Origin: Struthio camelus
Lineage: Eukaryota; Chordata; Aves; Struthioniformes; Struthionidae
DNA length: 64,000 nucleotides
NCBI RefSeq assembly: GCF_040807025.1
Contig: NC_090942.1
Span: forward strand, 176,890,247 to 176,954,246
Reading direction: 5' to 3'
Under the pieces are notes generated by a model. It was given only the letters and a program-made list of their open reading frames with translations, was not told where the DNA came from and ran no database searches. Shown here piece by piece: positions 1 through 11,205 of the stretch. The position numbers were made by a program, and so were the translations under genes. How positions within the stretch are numbered: position 1 is the first letter of the stretch; each line of letters starts with the position of its first letter.

Positions 1-928
1 ATTTTGAGAAAACCTTGTTTGCATTAGTAGTCCGTTTCAAATCACACTTCTTAGAAGAAAAAGGATTGAATATTGAATATTATAATATAATTACAATATT
101 TACAAGATTGTAAATGTTCAGTTTAGTTACAGACTACAAACACCAGTTCTCAAATGAAATACTGGGTAGCTTCTTTTTGTTGTTATCTTCAAAAGCGTCT
201 CAGTTTTCACAATAGTGTTCCATTTATGAAGTAAAATATACACTGTCAACATAAAGTCTTGTTTATTGAAAAGTTTGATAAAACTAGTTAAAGTAACAGC
301 TTGTATACGTCATCTGAGCACAGAACATTTAAGACCAGGGATTGTTTGACCAAGTTTTTCCATCAACTTGTGATCATTATGTGATGAGGTGTTTTTTAGA
401 ATGGGTGATAGTGTATCTCTTTCAGAGGACCAAAATCTGCAGATTTCTTTGCAGATTTCTTAAAGGCTGTTTATCCAGGGCAAACAGTGTTTATGTAGGA
501 GGCATTTAATGCGCAAAATACACACGGAGGATTAAAGAACACTTCTCTTCATATTAAAACTACGTGTTACAGTTTTTAAAAGGTGATATTAGTATGCTGA
601 ATACTCTTATTATTATAAGTAATTTTACATTAAAATATGATGTTTGTGTTGTGTTTCCCCAAAATAGTTTCTCTTTACATAAATTTTGGTTTTGTTGGGC
701 CGTTGCTATTCACGAGTAACACAGTATAAGTGAAGGTATCGGTTCTATTTCAAGTAGACAAAATGTGCAGTGTTTTCTCCCAAGTATCTGCTGTAACAAA
801 GACAACATTTATCGTGATTCTTTCATCTACGTTTCATTGCACGAAATGGCAATACTTCAGAAAGTAACACTATAACAAACCTTTTCTTCGGGGAGGGAGA
901 GGAGATTAATTCAATTTACTTTTAACAG
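1..928 (+). other. MYCBP2 intron (3' part)
   Basis: AT-rich intronic DNA ending in the acceptor tttaacag at 921-928. No second coding exon, RNA gene or recognisable repeat was seen in it. The following introns (1118-1631, 1740-2747, 2958-4835, 4944-5145, 5312-6401) are also AT-rich and hold only poly-T runs and short ORFs without family resemblance. Confidence 0.8.
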
Positions 929-3900
929 GAGTATGCTAAAATTGCCTGTAGCAAGACACACCCATGTGGTCATCCGTGTGGAGGCGTTAAGAATGAAGAG
1001 CACTGTTTGCCATGCTTGCATGGTTGTGATAAGAGTGCTACAACTCTTAAACAAGATGCTGATGACATGTGCATGATCTGTTTTACTGAAGCACTTTCAG
1101 CAGCACCAGCTATTCAGGTAGAACTTTTTTGTTCCCCTTTTAAGAGATAAATACTACGGTAGTAATGTTAAACGTGGAAAAAAATAAAATATAAAGTCCC
1201 TGAAGCTATACTCTTAAAAGTTTCAAAACAGACAATATGAAAGTAACAGTATGAAAGTTGCTTGAAATGCTTTCTTTTTGTCTGTCATTACCACTATTTC
1301 CAGAAAGAAAATTGCATCAATTTAATTTTTTATGCTTACTTTATTTAAAATGTATTATATGTTATAAATGGGAAAACCAACTGAAGTGATTAGTGGATAT
1401 ATTTCATGTCTATTTTGTATATCTACTGGCTGTTTTGGAGTGGAGTGCTTATGATTTTAAAGACTATTTAATATTCTTTCTCTTTGTTAAGAAGAAAATC
1501 GAGGTCCCACAGGTTTTTAAATCGTTTAATTTTGGATTTGGTACATGTCACCACTTAAAAGCAAATAACTACATACATTACAGTGGTTAATGTAACTTCA
1601 TTGTTCACTTATATGCGTTCTTTTTCTAAAGCTGGACTGCAGCCATGTATTCCATTTGCAATGCTGTCAACGAGTACTAGAAAACAGATGGCTTGGGCCA
1701 AGGATAACTTTTGGGTTCATGTCCTGTCCTATTTGCAAGGTACATGTTTACTGTCTAGGTCAAGAGAGTTATCCAATATTGTCTTTTTTTCCCATCTATC
1801 ATATTGTTTGTTATGAAATAAGTAAGGAATACATCACTCTGTTTTCTTAATTTCTCATGTCACTAAAGAAAGAGTATCACTAATGTATCTTCCTACCTTT
1901 CTTACTGTTCCCTGAAGTAAGGTTCCTTTTAAAAGTAACCATAATGCAGACGTTATCTTAATACTTCTCTATTCTCAGAACCGTCCGTCAGTTTGTAACT
2001 TCTGCAGATTTGGGCGCAATAGGCGGGGTGGGGGGCTGAGGGAAGGAAGAAGTAATCCTCATTCATATTATCTCAAGCAGGAAAGATGGGTTCTTTCCTT
2101 TTAAACCTGCTTTGAGTTGAAGAATATATATGTACCTACACTTGATTCAGTTTAAATTGCCAAAAATTCCTCTTATAATCTAGAAATTCATAATTAAAGT
2201 AAATAAAAGAATATGATAGCTGCTGGAAAAAAAGAGCACATTAAAACCTAGGAATATTAAATTTATGAACGGTCAGCCGTTCCTGTACGGCCTTTGTTTT
2301 GTTTTTTTTTTTTTCATGCTGTATTTTGGTAATTTATGGCAACAGCTTCTGATTGTTAAAAGACATAGAGGTGATACAGAGTATTATCAGGCATCATTCT
2401 TCCTGCTGAGCAATAAGTGGAAAAGGAACAAAATTAGAGAAAATACATGATCAGAATATTCATGTACTGTAGTGAATCTTTCATATACCCTTTGTGATTG
2501 TTACAGTCTATTGTAAGGGCTGATGAAATTATGTTACAAAAAGCGCTGTGAAAAGCATTCCTGTTTACTGTTTTTGCAACAAGTGTGTACTATATCTGCC
2601 TTTTCTTGAAACATTCATTCTAATATTGCCTGAGCACTATGTTTTTATGGCATCCATAATGTTTTCTGTATTCTGCCCGTAATACAAATTACTACAGCTA
2701 TTATAATAAGGATATAAGGTATTCTAATTGTTTTTTCTTTGTTTTAGAACAAAATTAATCATACAGTATTAAAGGATTTGCTTGATCCAATCAAAGACCT
2801 CTATGAAGATGTAAGGAGGAAAGCTCTAATGAGGTTGGAATATGAAGGGTTGCACAAAAGTGAGGCCATCACAACACCAGGTGTTAGATTTTATAATGAC
2901 CCAGCTGGCTATGCCATGAACAGATACGCTTATTACGTTTGCTACAAATGCAAAAAGGTACGACAATTAGTACTTCCTCAGATTAAATGGAGATGATGGT
3001 TTCAAAACGCATTCCTTTAAGAATGTAACACATTTAATATATCGTGTATGGATTAGGAAAGCAAGAAAAGAAAATTACGTTGTCAAATCTTAAAACGTTT
3101 TAAGTATTGAGCAAGTTAGACATACACAGTTTCTGTCCTTGTAAGACTTGAAAGTGTATACAGACCAATTCAGAAACCAAATGAATATTGAGGTGATAGC
3201 CTCTTAAAAGAATGTGCAGATATTACTGTGCTACGACATCAAATGTCTCTTTGTCCTACTTTCATTTCACATTTTACAGGAACATTAAAACAGCATACAG
3301 CATAGGTTTCATTTCAACTCTTTGATACGTGGAGTTGATCACTAAGATTTCATCTAAATATTACTGTTACTTGAGTTGGAGTTCATTGGAACTGCAAGAA
3401 ACAGTGAATTTAGGATAGAAAAATGACTGTTGCTGCAAACCTGTTGATGCGATTTTACCCAGTGATAGTCTTAATTGATAAGAAGAGCTTCTGTAATTTT
3501 GATTTGTGATATTAGAAGTCATAGTGCAGTTGTTCAGGATGGGGATAATGAAACTGTGCCACCCTTAAGTGATTATGCATAAGTTCAGATCTTAGCATCT
3601 GGAGTTCCAGTGAAGTGCAGCAACTATGGAGCTGATAGCCAGATGTGTTAGAAGAATCAAAAATGAGTTAAGAGAGGAAATGTGCAATCTAACCTGCTGG
3701 AGTCTAGGTCAAATATGTACCGTTTTCTTCAGCTAGAAGATATAAAATGGAAAAGGAAGACAAACGTCGTAAAGAAACATTCCCTGGTTTCCCCACCACC
3801 AGAGAAGAGAAGACAAATGCTCTTTAATTTTACAAAGACAAGCGTTAGGGAAATTTTGGATAATCATTGATGCCCTCCCATTGCTTCTTTGATCCGAAGC

Positions 3901-6421
3901 TGGTTTTAGTGTCCCTCTTCTCCTTGCTTATCTTTTTTCCTTTTCCCTTAGTGATGAATAGAATGAGACCATCCCATGATAACATTTTCAAGGCAAACAT
4001 CAATAATTTTTGTCTTAAATTGCAGTGCACAATTTAGAGCTAGAGGAGAAAGGACTGACTTCTCTTCCATGTGCTAGAGAAGAGCAGTAGCTCCTCCAGC
4101 TCACTATTACAGTTACTCAGTTCGCTTTGTTCCTGCCTCTCACAGTTAATCAATTTGCACTCCTCGTGCTGTAGAAACTTATCAAGAAAATGTTTTGGCT
4201 CCCTTCCAAAAATACTTAGGTTTTTCAGTCTTATTTTTCTCCCATTTTTATTCCTGTCCCAGTTTCTCATACTTTCCAGTATTTCATACTCAGTATTTAA
4301 GTGCTTTTCTTGTTTCCCTCCTCCTTGCCTTGCATCTCTTTATTCCCTTTTGTATCGTGTCCATATGTCTTAACAGCAACAAACAGCTATTTAATTTCTT
4401 AACTCCTTCCCTTCCTCCAGCCGCTGTTCACCCCAAATTAATAACTAATTCCCTAATACATATCCCTTAGGAGTTTCCCTTTTCTTGTAGTCTGCAGAGT
4501 TTGGGGAAAGTTGGGCTGCTTAGATTTTTCCTTCCTGACAGTTGCCTTGAGACCACTCTCCATTTACAAACATACAACCTGGATTGTCACTGCAAAAGGG
4601 AGTCCTTATATGTTGAGAGCAAGAGTTCTATGTATTGTCTAATTAGCTAATCCGATGGTAACAGAGGAAGCATGGATGTTACTTCTTGCCTCATCTCACC
4701 TACTACTGTGTTTGGAAACGTTTTAGTATAGAAGGAAATCCATCAAAGGTGGCAGTCTTACTTGGTGCACTGTTGTGTTAAGATAACAGTTGTCTGTGGA
4801 TTAATGTCTAACCATTCCTATATCAAATTTATTAGGCATATTTTGGTGGTGAAGCTCGTTGTGATGCTGAGGCTGGGCAAGGAGATGACTATGATCCAAG
4901 AGAGCTTATTTGTGGTGCGTGCTCTGATGTTTCAAGGGCTCAGGTGAGCAAAGAACTTAGGTTCATGTTTTTATTTCATTGTGAAGCTTTTCCTATGAGT
5001 GCCTGAGCTGTACAATAATTCACGTTCATTTACAATTATATGTATTGTATGGTTTTAATCTGTAGTTCAGAATAGAAAAATATATTGGTCAGATTGTTAC
5101 AGCATGGGTATTTCATTTATCAGTGTTTGTTTTCTTTCTATTCAGATGTGTCCCAAACACGGTACAGATTTCTTAGAGTACAAATGCCGCTACTGCTGTT
5201 CAGTTGCTGTTTTCTTCTGTTTTGGGACAACACATTTTTGCAATGCTTGCCATGATGATTTCCAAAGAATGACAAGCATCCCTAAAGAAGAACTTCCACA
5301 TTGTCCTGCAGGTAGTATTTTTACAAAACAAATTTACCACACTAAATTCTCAGATAAGTAATTACTCCTAATTGGTATTCGTATGTTATCTTGCCGATAA
5401 TTTTTAGGAATTCTACAGGGTCAGTCATATAAATTTATAAGTTCAGCATCTTAAGTAATCCTAGAATGGGTTTGTTCTATGTGGCGTTTTTCTTTTTTTT
5501 GGCTTGTTAGTTTTCTTGGTAATAATACAGACAGTGCTGTTGTCACATAAGACTGATCTTTGAAACGTAAAACATTAGATACTGTGCTACAGAAAAACAT
5601 TTCAATCTACCTACAGCAACCCAGACTTCAGGTATGACATGCTGTATTACAGTTACAGTAGCAAATTTAACACACTACCATTAAATGATATATCTCAGCT
5701 TAGGTATCTCTCATCCATAAATTATTGCCAACACCTTAGTTTCTGACTTCATGTGTCGTTGATTTGATGCTGATCTCATTAAACCATGTTGTATGTGTTG
5801 CTGGTGGAAAACAAATGAGATCATTTTGATTAAGATATTTACATGGAAAAAGTAAACAAAAAAGATGAGAATTGCTGATGCAACCTTAAAATTACTCTTG
5901 ATTGCAGAGCATAAGTCTTGTTCATATTTACAGATTTTGATTTTACATTGGGCTGATTTTTTCCACCATATTGATGAGAAGACATTTATTTTAGTTTTCT
6001 TCCTGTAAGCCTTTCACCGCTTTTACTTTGATAAATTTGATTTATTTAAGTTATAGGCAGTCTGGTCATTCGTTTTTTTCTTCAAATATGAATTTAATGT
6101 TTGAGATAACTAAGTGTTTTAGGGAGCTAACACTTCTCGCTTATGTTTATTTATATCTAATCAAATGGCTTTTTTTTCTCTTTGTCTATTAAGCCTTCAG
6201 ACTTCTTGCTTGACTCTGACCATGTGAAAGCACCTTGCTATCTGCTGTTTCTTAAGTTCTCATTATTGATGCCTTATGAATTCATATTATAGAAATATTA
6301 CCCTTTACTTAAGATGTTTTTGAGGAAATGTAATAGGTAGTTACATCTCGTTTGCAAATATTAATCTTTTTTTTTTTCCGTCACCCTTGAATTCACTATA
6401 GGTCCCAAAGGTAAACAACTT

Positions 6422-6459
<38 letters not shown>

Positions 6460-6517
6460 CACTGGTGAAGAATTTGCTCTGGGTTGTGGGGTTTGCAGAA
6501 ATGCTCACACTTTTTAG
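929..6517 (+). CDS. MYCBP2: MYCBP2 (PAM/Highwire/RPM-1) C-terminal part: RING and tandem-cysteine relay domain, last six exons
   Basis: The gene encodes a giant neuronal E3 ubiquitin ligase; this window holds the last 298 residues. Coding exons, all with AG/GT borders: 929-1117, 1632-1739, 2748-2957, 4836-4943, 5146-5311, 6402-6517 (TAG at 6515-6517). They join in frame with no stop. The first two exons carry the RING finger (CMICF ... CSHVFHLQC ... CPIC). Exons 3-6 form the cysteine-rich domain unique to the RING-Cys-relay class. By family knowledge, ubiquitin passes from an upstream cysteine (human C4520) to a downstream one (human C4572) and then to Thr or Ser. Both are present: [12 protein letters not shown] at 4860-4862; [13 protein letters not shown] at 5218-5220. 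The Phe, Phe and His that shape the Thr-selective site (human F4573, F4578, H4583) are also kept. The protein ends CRNAHTF as in human. Bases 1-928 are intron; earlier exons lie upstream of the window. Confidence 0.97.
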
Positions 6518-7200
6518 ACTAGCAGGTTTTTTTTTTTACCAGAGCAAAGCAGGTGCCCTCATCCCTCAAGTGTCCTGAGAATAAAGTCCATTTGGGATGA
6601 GGATGGGACCATTTCATAACCCAGGTAAAAGGAACAATTTACAGTGCAAGAAGGATGCCAAATACTATGTACATAATTCTTGCTGTGAGAAATTGACATT
6701 TTTTGAACCAAGACATCAAAACTTGTGAGGTGTTTGCATGTGGCCATTACAGTCATTGGCTAGGAAACATTGGACATTTACAAATAATTAATTGCTATTA
6801 AAGGATCTGTGTGTCTGTGGACTATGAATGATGCTGGCTTTCAGGAGAAAGAAAAAAAAATATTGATTATTGTATACTGACTTTTTGTAATCTTGTACAA
6901 TTGTAACGCATCACAAGTGGGGATGGGAAAGAGGAATATTCTGGTTTATTTCCTAGACTGTTATAAAAAAATTGTGTTAGGAAGGCATAAATGTAACAAG
7001 TATCACGCTGTATATAAAGGTATCAATGTTTGTCCTGTATAAGAATTATTAAATTACAACAGCAGTTTCATTTAAACTTCTGGGTTATGTTTGAGCCTGA
7101 AATTTTAATGAAGTGCAATACTGAGTGTGCCTCATATCTTGCAGCTGTAAACATAATGGAATGTACATGTCAATAAAGCCACTGTACATTTTTATACAGT
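6518..7200 (+). other. MYCBP2: MYCBP2 3' untranslated region
   Basis: AT-rich sequence between the MYCBP2 stop codon and a canonical AATAAA at 7172-7177, with cleavage expected some 15-30 bases later. A Pumilio-type octamer TGTATATA lies at 7009-7016. The exact 3' end is inferred, since no transcript data are available here. Confidence 0.7.
7172..7177 (+). terminator. Polyadenylation signal AATAAA of MYCBP2
   Basis: Canonical hexamer in caataaagcc, 655 bases after the stop codon, followed by T-rich and GT-containing sequence (tttttatacagtg, aatgtgtaag) that can serve as the downstream element. Confidence 0.65.
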
Positions 7201-7931
7201 GAAAGTCTAATGAATGTGTAAGCCTCAGTTTTCAGAAATGTTTTGTAAAACAAGGTTCATTTCTTATACTTATTTCTGCAGGTTTTTTTAAAAGTAGGAA
7301 AGTTATTGGGTAAACTGATGGTTACGGAAGAAGTACTTAAAACATGAAAAACGTTGCTCGAATCTTGTTCAAAAGAAAAGGTGGATAATTGTACTGGAAT
7401 TCATGTAAAATATCATATTTCCATTTCAGGTGTTTTTATCAGCTGTTAAGAATCTTCTTTGAGTACTATACTACCCCCACCTTTGGTACAAATAACCTTT
7501 TGCCACGAATCCAATAATATTCATTTAGCAGAGTGCCTGTGATCAGTTGTCTGCTCCTCAACAGTGAGAGCAAAATATAAAGTTTAAGTAAAGGCTTTTT
7601 TCCTATAAGGTTCTCTCTTCAGCCTTTCTGTGTTAGGTATGCTCAACTCCTTTTCTAGTATTTCTATCTTAAGGTTAGTTAAGGAATGTTATATGGGCCT
7701 CTAGTGGGCTCTGGGACCCAGAGATCCCTCCTGCCTGCCGCTGGAGCTGAGCCTGGTGTGCCTGTGCACCCAGTGAAAGCATAACACCCCCTCACTCCCT
7801 AGTTCCCAAGCACCCCGGCAGTCACAGATCCTTCAAATACCAGCATGGCCCCTTTGTCTGTCTGGTATCCCTGCCCACATCCTGCGCCTCCTACTTGCTG
7901 GCTAGTCCAGCCTGAAGTTAGCTAGCACATT

Positions 7932-7953
7932 ACACACACACACACACACACAC
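7932..7953. repeat. (CA)11 microsatellite
   Basis: Uninterrupted AC dinucleotide run. It lies at the inner edge of the retroviral leader fossil, on the far side from its LTR. Confidence 0.9.
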
Positions 7954-7954
7954 A

Positions 7955-8362
7955 TGCACACATACCCCAGGTAACAAACACTCCAGCCCCACAGCAGCTG
8001 GTGCCCAGGCACATGGAGCTACCACCTGTGGTCCCGTTCCAGTGGCTGATGCAAAGGCCCTCACCTGCTCCACTTGCTGTTGCTGTTGCTAGGACTCCTA
8101 CTTGTGCCAGTTGCCACCATCGCCCGAGATCTGACTCCAGTAGTTGGCCCCAAATTCACTCCCTCCGCCCCCCTCAGTAACCAGCAGTCCTTGCACGCAG
8201 CCCCATAACCCTGTGGTCCCACCAACCACAGTGGTCTCTGGGACCCTCACCCCCGCCAGTTGCTGGCACCGCAGACATGGGTGCAGCTGTCGCCCGAGGT
8301 CTGATTTGAGTTGCTGGTCTGAATCCACTCACTCAGAGTCTCCTGTTGCTGGCGCCTAGACC
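7955..8362 (-). mobile_element. Retroviral leader fossil with primer-binding-site-like sequence and tandem units
   Basis: Read on the minus strand, this follows directly on the LTR. A GGCGCC core followed by AACAGGAGAC around 8340-8357 resembles a lysine-tRNA primer-binding site. The leader then holds two diverged copies of a unit: both begin CGCCCGAG(A/G)TCTGA and continue to a GTTG(C/G) stretch, around 8122-8148 and 8290-8316. No gag, pol or env coding can be read next to it. It looks broken: only the 5' LTR and leader are evident. The inner edge is uncertain. Confidence 0.5.
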
Positions 8363-8760
8363 TTACAGCACTTAGATATGGGATAAATAAATAGAGATTA
8401 CACAGAAAGTTAGTTAAAGGATTTAATGAGAAAATAGGACAGACTGTGGTGATCAGGCGCAGGACTCAGTCAGACAAGTGTACTGACTGGCAACTGCTTC
8501 ACACAGTTGGCCCCTTTTATACACCCTCTTCTCTATGCCCCTCTGGGTTCCTTAGAAAGTTTTGCATAGTGCCACAAGCCTCCTTCTTATCTAAAAATCC
8601 TCCTATTTGTCTTGTTTCCCCCTTCTCATCAGTGCCACAGTCCAGGTTGGTTATGTCTGCAGTTTCTTAACGGCCCATCAATTAGCGACTGGAGAATTCG
8701 CTGGCTACTGTTTCTCCATTTTAGGAGCCTCTTCCTGCACCCCAGTAAGGTGATGATAAG
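8363..8760 (-). mobile_element. LTR of an endogenous retrovirus fossil (minus strand), outer edge unresolved
   Basis: On the minus strand the order of parts fits an LTR: a TATA box (TATAAAAGGGG, about 8513-8523), then about 95 bases downstream an ATTAAA polyadenylation-type signal (about 8423-8428), then a U5-like stretch running up to the primer-binding-site-like sequence near 8355. This supports a class II (beta/ERVK-like) LTR, though the family is inferred from the primer site only. The U3 end was not found; it could extend as far as about 9.2 kb. No second LTR was seen within the window. Age appears moderate, as the core signals are still readable. Confidence 0.5.
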
Positions 8761-9009
8761 TTGATCTCTCACCTTTTGTCCTTGTTACCTCTCCTTCCTA
8801 AGATGCCTCTGTTATTTTCTTCTCACTGCCATGAAATAGCTGCACAAGAAGATTGGCCAGGAAAGCTGCTGGTGTCTCCAAGGAACGAAAGAGGTAGCCA
8901 GAAATTCAGGGCGAAACTAACTCCTTCCCAGAACAGAAAAAGCCAAGATAGCTTTGTCCTTTGCAGAACTGCCAATTCTTCCCATGGTAGGGTGAATTAG
9001 CCCACTCTG

Positions 9010-9027
9010 CACACACACACACACACA
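9010..9027. repeat. (CA)9 microsatellite
   Basis: Simple AC run in intergenic DNA, just beyond the retroviral U3 region or within it. Confidence 0.85.
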
Positions 9028-11139
9028 GTCCATTTGTCAGCTCAGCCCAGAAAAGGAGTACTCCTGGGTATTTTCTGCTCATGTTCGCCATCTTAAAAAC
9101 ATTGGTTGGATGTGTGCATCCCAACTTATTTTTTTCAGGTGACTCATATTTGAGAAAATTGACAAGAGACATGCCCCGTTGCTAAGTTGGTATTATTTTT
9201 TCTCAAGACAAAAAGTCAACAGGGCACCTTATAGCTGAATCACTTGACAGATTGTTAGGCAGTAAATCAACTAGTCATACTAAAGACAGAGATGAATCAC
9301 ATCTCCTTTACTTTCCAGGGTTTCTAGCTGCCTTTCTCCCCAGTCTTTAAGTGGAGAAGGTAACTAGAAAAGTGCCTAAGGAAAAATATCTGGATGATGA
9401 GGTAAGCTTAAGAATGAGGAATGAATTTTGAAGGGACTAATCTGTTCTTTGAGGTGATGACAGAGAGATTCTAGGGTTAAAGGGAAACTCTATGGACATA
9501 GTCTTGGAAGGAAGGGGAAGCAGAAAGAGCATGGCACAGCGTCTGAAATGTCACTGTTCTGGGAAAGAGACTGCAGGTTGCAGAAGGCTGTTGGAGGAGC
9601 TGTGAGGAACAGAGGATACAGGAATGGTTTTGAAAATGAAGGCGCTGAGATGTGCATCACTGAGGTACTTGAACAAGCAGTTGGAGACCATTAGGATCAA
9701 TCGGGCACCTGAGGACTGTGCTGATGCCACACAGTAAGAGGTCCCAGGGACGACATTGATCACTAGTTAGGGCAAGAGAAGTATTATGTATTCCTGTGAT
9801 GTGTAGCACTTTGACTTTGCTGCTTTTCCTTTCCCCACTAAAGAACAGGAGCTGAGTTAGACAGAGGGATAAGGCTTAGCATAACTGCACAGAGGGAAGG
9901 GAGCAGGGTCTTGGGCTGACCCCTTTGGAGCTGCCACGCAACGGGGCAGCAGGAGGAGCAATGCCTGAGCCAGGCCAGGCGTCCCTGCTCTTCCTTGGCT
10001 CCCCACACAGGCAGAGAGAGAGACAGGGCATGACCTCCAGCCTGCCTCATGCCATGCTCGCTGCCCCATGCTCTGCTGCTTCTATGACCTGTGTCTCACC
10101 AGTCAATGCCACCAAGAGTACACTATTCCATGGGTACCCAACTGCTTGGAAACGATATTCAGAGAAATGACTAAAAGTTTACAATCAAATCAGAGTAATA
10201 TTGAATGATACTCCCTGGAGTTCTGCCCTACTTCTGGCTCTATTAAGTGCTGTCATTCGTCACCTGAGTGATGGAATAAACAACAGCAATATTAAATTCA
10301 TAAATTGTACTACGGGAGGTAGGAGCACAAAGATACAGTTAGGTACACCCTCAGCACCGTTTAGCTATTTTTGATCCTGATAATTTAAGTTTTTAACATA
10401 GTATCTGCTGCTCTCAGCCTTATAAAATAAGATGAATGGTTCATCTGTGTGCTGTTTGTCATTTTTCATTGAACCACAACTTCCATCAGAGTAGAGGCTG
10501 AGGCCAAAGATCATTTGTATTAATTTAAATGTTATTTTACCTGAAATACCTTTTATTATTCATTTATTTTTAGCTATTCTGACTTGGAATAGAATCCAGA
10601 GCAGCATCAGTTATTAAAAAGTTTGACAAAAATTTTTGTGTGTCAGAAATGCCTGTAGAAAGGGGAAAGAGAGTTTATGAAGCCCCAAAGAAGATTACAT
10701 GGTAATAGCAGTGTACCCTGTTTTCCCAGTTCCTCACTTTGCATTATATAAACTAAGTCAGGAATCTTCTTTTTTTAGATGATCAAATTTGAACTCCAAG
10801 TTGGTGTGACTATGTATTCTTTACATCTAGATTGCAATATTTATCAGGGCTTTTTGATGCAAAATTTAGTACAGTCAAAGGAACAAAGCTTTTTAGCAAT
10901 ATAAGTTAATGCATTTCAGTCCCAGACAGACACTGGTACACTTTTAATAGCAATGAAGTGTATGCAGCTCCTCAGGTCAGATTCTCTGCCCTGATGTGTT
11001 CACGCCTCCTAGACTCCAGAGGACACTTTTTAGCCGTGAAAGCAGAGCAGCTTCTACAGTACCTTACCATGTGCCCAGGCAAAGAAACAAAGGGATAATT
11101 TATCCTCCTCTGTTCAGAGTGCTGTTCAGACTTAGTTAC

Positions 11140-11205
11140 CCTTGTAAGCATTATCATCCCCCTTTCATAAAGGAGGAACTGAGAAGAAGGTGATGCAAGT
11201 TGTTC
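11140..11205 (-). repeat. MIR-type (CORE-SINE) remnant
   Basis: On the plus strand, attatcatccccctttcat and then aaggaggaactgagaa mirror the best-conserved part of the MIR core, whose consensus on the opposite strand has CTCAGTTTCCTCATCTGTAAAATGG-like sequence followed by GGATAATAATAG. The element therefore lies on the minus strand. Only the core is recognisable. MIRs are ancient amniote SINEs, so this is an old fossil; the limits are approximate. Confidence 0.5.

Noticed and set aside
4071-4470. Plus- and minus-strand ORFs of 76-100 codons in a MYCBP2 intron
   Set aside because: Ser/Leu/Phe-rich products of pyrimidine-rich DNA, no similarity, and no splice logic linking them to MYCBP2.
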